Notes under the pieces: generated by a model
The model's database searches: none
What the model was told of the DNA's origin: nothing
What the model saw: only the letters and a program-made list of their open reading frames with translations
Position numbers and translations under genes: made by a program
Shown here: positions 4,793 through 6,292 of the stretch, piece by piece
How the letters are laid out: each line of letters starts with the position of its first letter
Numbering within the stretch: position 1 is the stretch's first letter
DNA from: Armatimonadota bacterium
GTDB lineage: Bacteria; Sysuimicrobiota; Sysuimicrobiia; Sysuimicrobiales; VGFF01
Assembly: GCA_016868955.1 (NCBI GenBank)
Contig: VGFF01000116.1
Location: forward strand, 1-6,292
Reading direction: 5' to 3'
DNA: 6,292 nt

Positions 4793-5791
4793 ATGCGTTT
4801 GCGTACGGCCGCGCCGTTCGCCGGCGAGACGTTGCTCGCGTTTCTCGGAACGCGCGCGGTGCCCGGGGTGGAGTGGGCACGGCCCGGCGTCTATCTGCGC
4901 ACGCTGCGTGCTGCCGGCGCCACCGGTTGGGTGCGGGTCGAATTGATGCCGACGGGGATATCGGTGCGATGCTCCGACGCGCTCGCACAGCACGGCGCCG
5001 AAGTCACCGCCCGCATCCGAAACTTGTTCGATCTCGACGCCGACATCGAGGCGATCGAAGCCCGCCTCGCGGGCACCGGCCTCGCGTCGCACGTGCGGGC
5101 GCGCCCCGGCCTCCGCGTGCCCGGCGCGGTCGACGGATTCGAGATCGCGGCACGCGCGGTCTTGGGGCAGCAGATCAGCGTCGCCGGCGCGCGTACGCTC
5201 GCCGGTCGCCTCGCGGCGCGGTTCGGGGACGTCATCGAAGCGCCGCTGGAAGAATTCACGGACGGCACGCCGACAACGCCCGCCCGCGTTTTTCCGACTG
5301 CCGCGCGCATCGCCGCGGCGCCTGCGGAGGAGATCCAGTCGATCGGCATGCCGCTCGCGCGGGCGCGCTGCCTGCAGGCGTTCGCGGCCGCGATCGCCGG
5401 TGGCGACCTCGATCTGACACGAGGCGCCGATCCGCGCGCGGCGATCGAGGGGATGTGTGCCCTGCCCGGCATCGGTCCGTGGACCGCGCATTACGTCGCG
5501 ATGCGCGCGCTGGGATGGCGGGACGCATTTCTCGCCGGCGATCTCGGCGTGCGCAAAGCATTGGGCGGCCTGGCGGCGCGGGAAGCGGAAGCGGGAGGGG
5601 CGCGCTGGCGTCCGTTTCGCGCGTATGCTGTAGTCCATTTATGGTCGAGCCTCTCGGACGGTGCTGGCACGCCGCTGTCGATACGCCGGTCGGAAGAGTT
5701 CATGTCGTCGCGCGTGACGTCCGCTCCTTCGTCGCGGCAGGGCCCTCGCCAGCCGAAGGTCGCGCCGCCGGGCCGAGCGAAGCGCCGGTAG
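4793..5791 (+). CDS. alkA: DNA-3-methyladenine glycosylase II (AlkA)
   Basis: 332 residues, ATG to TAG. It removes N3- and N7-alkylated purines and related lesions, starting base excision repair. The AlkA N-terminal beta domain is at about 9-105 (LLAFLGTRAVPGVE, then RIRNLFDLDAD). The helical HhH-GPD domain follows: RARPGLRVPGAVDGFE (102-117), RAVLGQQISVAGA (121-133), and the helix-hairpin-helix LPGIGPWTAHYVAMRALGW (224-242). The catalytic aspartate is Asp250 in FLAGDLGVRK, equivalent to Asp238 of E. coli AlkA. The family end RWRPFRAYAVVHLW is at 271-284. E. coli AlkA is 282 residues and ends soon after this tryptophan. Here about 48 more low-complexity residues follow, ending basic (PPGRAKRR). 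The ATG is preceded by only a weak ribosome site, and a GTG at 4757 is an alternative. No Ada zinc or AraC-type domain is fused. Its 3' end overlaps ogt by 151 nt in another frame, so the two are almost certainly co-transcribed. Confidence 0.94.
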   Translation: MRLRTAAPFAGETLLAFLGTRAVPGVEWARPGVYLRTLRAAGATGWVRVELMPTGISVRCSDALAQHGAEVTARIRNLFDLDADIEAIEARLAGTGLASHVRARPGLRVPGAVDGFEIAARAVLGQQISVAGARTLAGRLAARFGDVIEAPLEEFTDGTPTTPARVFPTAARIAAAPAEEIQSIGMPLARARCLQAFAAAIAGGDLDLTRGADPRAAIEGMCALPGIGPWTAHYVAMRALGWRDAFLAGDLGVRKALGGLAAREAEAGGARWRPFRAYAVVHLWSSLSDGAGTPLSIRRSEEFMSSRVTSAPSSRQGPRQPKVAPPGRAKRR

Positions 5792-6288
5792 ACGCCGCGA
5801 TCGTGGCGGTGCGGTTCGACGAGCCAGCCTGGCGTGCGGGGGCGCCGCGCCGGCACGCCGGCGACTCGTGCCGGTACACGAGCGAGCCCGCGCTGCCTGG
5901 CTGCCCGCCGCTCGTGTTAGCGGAAGCCATTCGCCAGCTCGCGGAGTACTTTCGCGGCGACCGTACGACCTTCGATCTTCCGCTCGCCACCGGCGGCACG
6001 CCATTCCAGCAGCAGGTCTGGAACGCGTTGATGCGGATCCCGTATGGCGCGACGGCAAGCTACGGCGACGTCGCCCGTTGGATTCGCCGACCGGACGCCG
6101 TGCGCGCGGTCGGCGCGGCGAATGGCGCCAACCCGATCGCGATCGTCGTGCCGTGCCACCGCGTGATCGGCGCCGACGGTCGCCTCGTCGGCTACGGCGG
6201 CGGCCTGGAACGCAAACGTTGGCTGATAGCGCACGAGGGATTCGTTCGCGACTGTTCGCTTAGGCGTCGAACGTGGAGGCCGTGTTGA
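5641..6288 (+). CDS. ogt: Methylated-DNA--protein-cysteine methyltransferase (O6-alkylguanine-DNA alkyltransferase)
   Basis: 215 residues, ATG to TGA. It transfers the alkyl group from O6-alkylguanine in DNA to its own cysteine, in a single-turnover reaction. The active-site motif PCHRV has Cys172, followed by IGADGRLVGYGGGLERKRWL. The helix-turn-helix part holds FQQQVWNALMRIPYG, Tyr141 in ASYGDVA, the arginine finger Arg155 in RAVG, and Asn164 in GANPIAIVV. The N-terminal domain starts typically (WHAAVDTPVGRVHVVARD, 9-26). An alanine-, glycine- and proline-rich stretch of about 27 residues (27-53) then separates it from IVAVRFDE, which normally follows almost directly. That makes the protein longer than E. 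coli Ogt (171). The inserted part is the section overlapping the alkA tail. No ribosome site precedes the ATG, which lies across the HLW codons of alkA, so translation by coupling is likely. The C-terminal FVRDCSLRRRTWRPC is not typical of the family. Confidence 0.93.
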   Translation: MVEPLGRCWHAAVDTPVGRVHVVARDVRSFVAAGPSPAEGRAAGPSEAPVDAAIVAVRFDEPAWRAGAPRRHAGDSCRYTSEPALPGCPPLVLAEAIRQLAEYFRGDRTTFDLPLATGGTPFQQQVWNALMRIPYGATASYGDVARWIRRPDAVRAVGAANGANPIAIVVPCHRVIGADGRLVGYGGGLERKRWLIAHEGFVRDCSLRRRTWRPC

Positions 6289-6292
6289 AGCA
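6275..6292 (+). promoter_or_regulatory. Ribosome site and possible coupled start of the next gene
   Basis: GGAGG (6275-6279) lies inside the last codons of ogt, 5 nt before TTG at 6285. The TTG overlaps the ogt stop as TTGA. A GTG at 6282 is too close to the site. This is the usual layout of a translationally coupled downstream gene, but only its first codons are in the window, so nothing can be said about the product. The start could also lie further right. Confidence 0.4.

Noticed and set aside
4406..5638. 410-codon minus-strand open frame opposite alkA
   Set aside because: Arg- and Gly-rich, no recognisable domain, and opposite an unmistakable AlkA. It also overlaps the hypothetical gene in another frame.
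4873..5640. Upstream extension of the ogt frame through alkA
   Set aside because: Arg-rich shadow of alkA. The Ogt fold begins at the ATG at 5641.
1..6292. CRISPR array, tRNA, rRNA, toxin-antitoxin pair, integrase or transposase
   Set aside because: None seen on either strand. There are no regularly spaced direct repeats and no matching protein motifs.

Overview
The window is GC-rich bacterial DNA (roughly two thirds G+C by eye), with strong Shine-Dalgarno sites, GTG as well as ATG starts, and long antisense open frames of the kind seen at high GC. Nothing in it fixes the taxon. A high-GC soil or environmental bacterium, possibly from a metagenome assembly, is a reasonable guess. No rRNA, tRNA, CRISPR array, transposase or phage gene is visible.

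Layout, left to right. (1) Positions 1-330 hold the 3' part of a RidA-family enamine/imine deaminase gene, followed after 154 nt by an M24 (creatinase/prolidase-fold) gene at 485-1657 with a non-canonical set of metal-ligand positions. (2) A small SnoaL-like (NTF2-fold) gene runs convergently on the minus strand (2050-1661) and carries a perfect 20-bp-arm inverted repeat inside its coding sequence. (3) After a 430-nt divergent intergenic region comes a VOC-superfamily gene (2481-3026) with an extra cysteine-bearing segment and a clear intrinsic terminator. (4) A single-domain cupin gene (3171-3602) follows, with a terminator-like hairpin after it. (5) Positions 3696-3974 are a scar: the 3' end of a minus-strand gene is joined head-to-head to the 3' end of a plus-strand sensor histidine kinase gene, and both 5' parts are missing. 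(6) An unrecognised 250-residue protein is encoded on the minus strand (4698-3946). (7) Divergent from it are alkA (3-methyladenine DNA glycosylase II) and an O6-alkylguanine-DNA alkyltransferase (ogt), which overlap by 151 nt. A likely further coupled gene starts at the right edge.

Functionally, the right end is an alkylation-damage repair operon: base excision by AlkA and direct reversal by Ogt. The left part is a set of small metabolic or detoxification enzymes (RidA, M24 hydrolase, SnoaL-like, VOC, cupin) whose substrates cannot be named from sequence.

The two observations most worth checking are the perfect palindrome inside the SnoaL-like gene and the head-to-head junction of two gene remnants near 3837-3856. 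I do not see a clearly new multi-gene system in the window.
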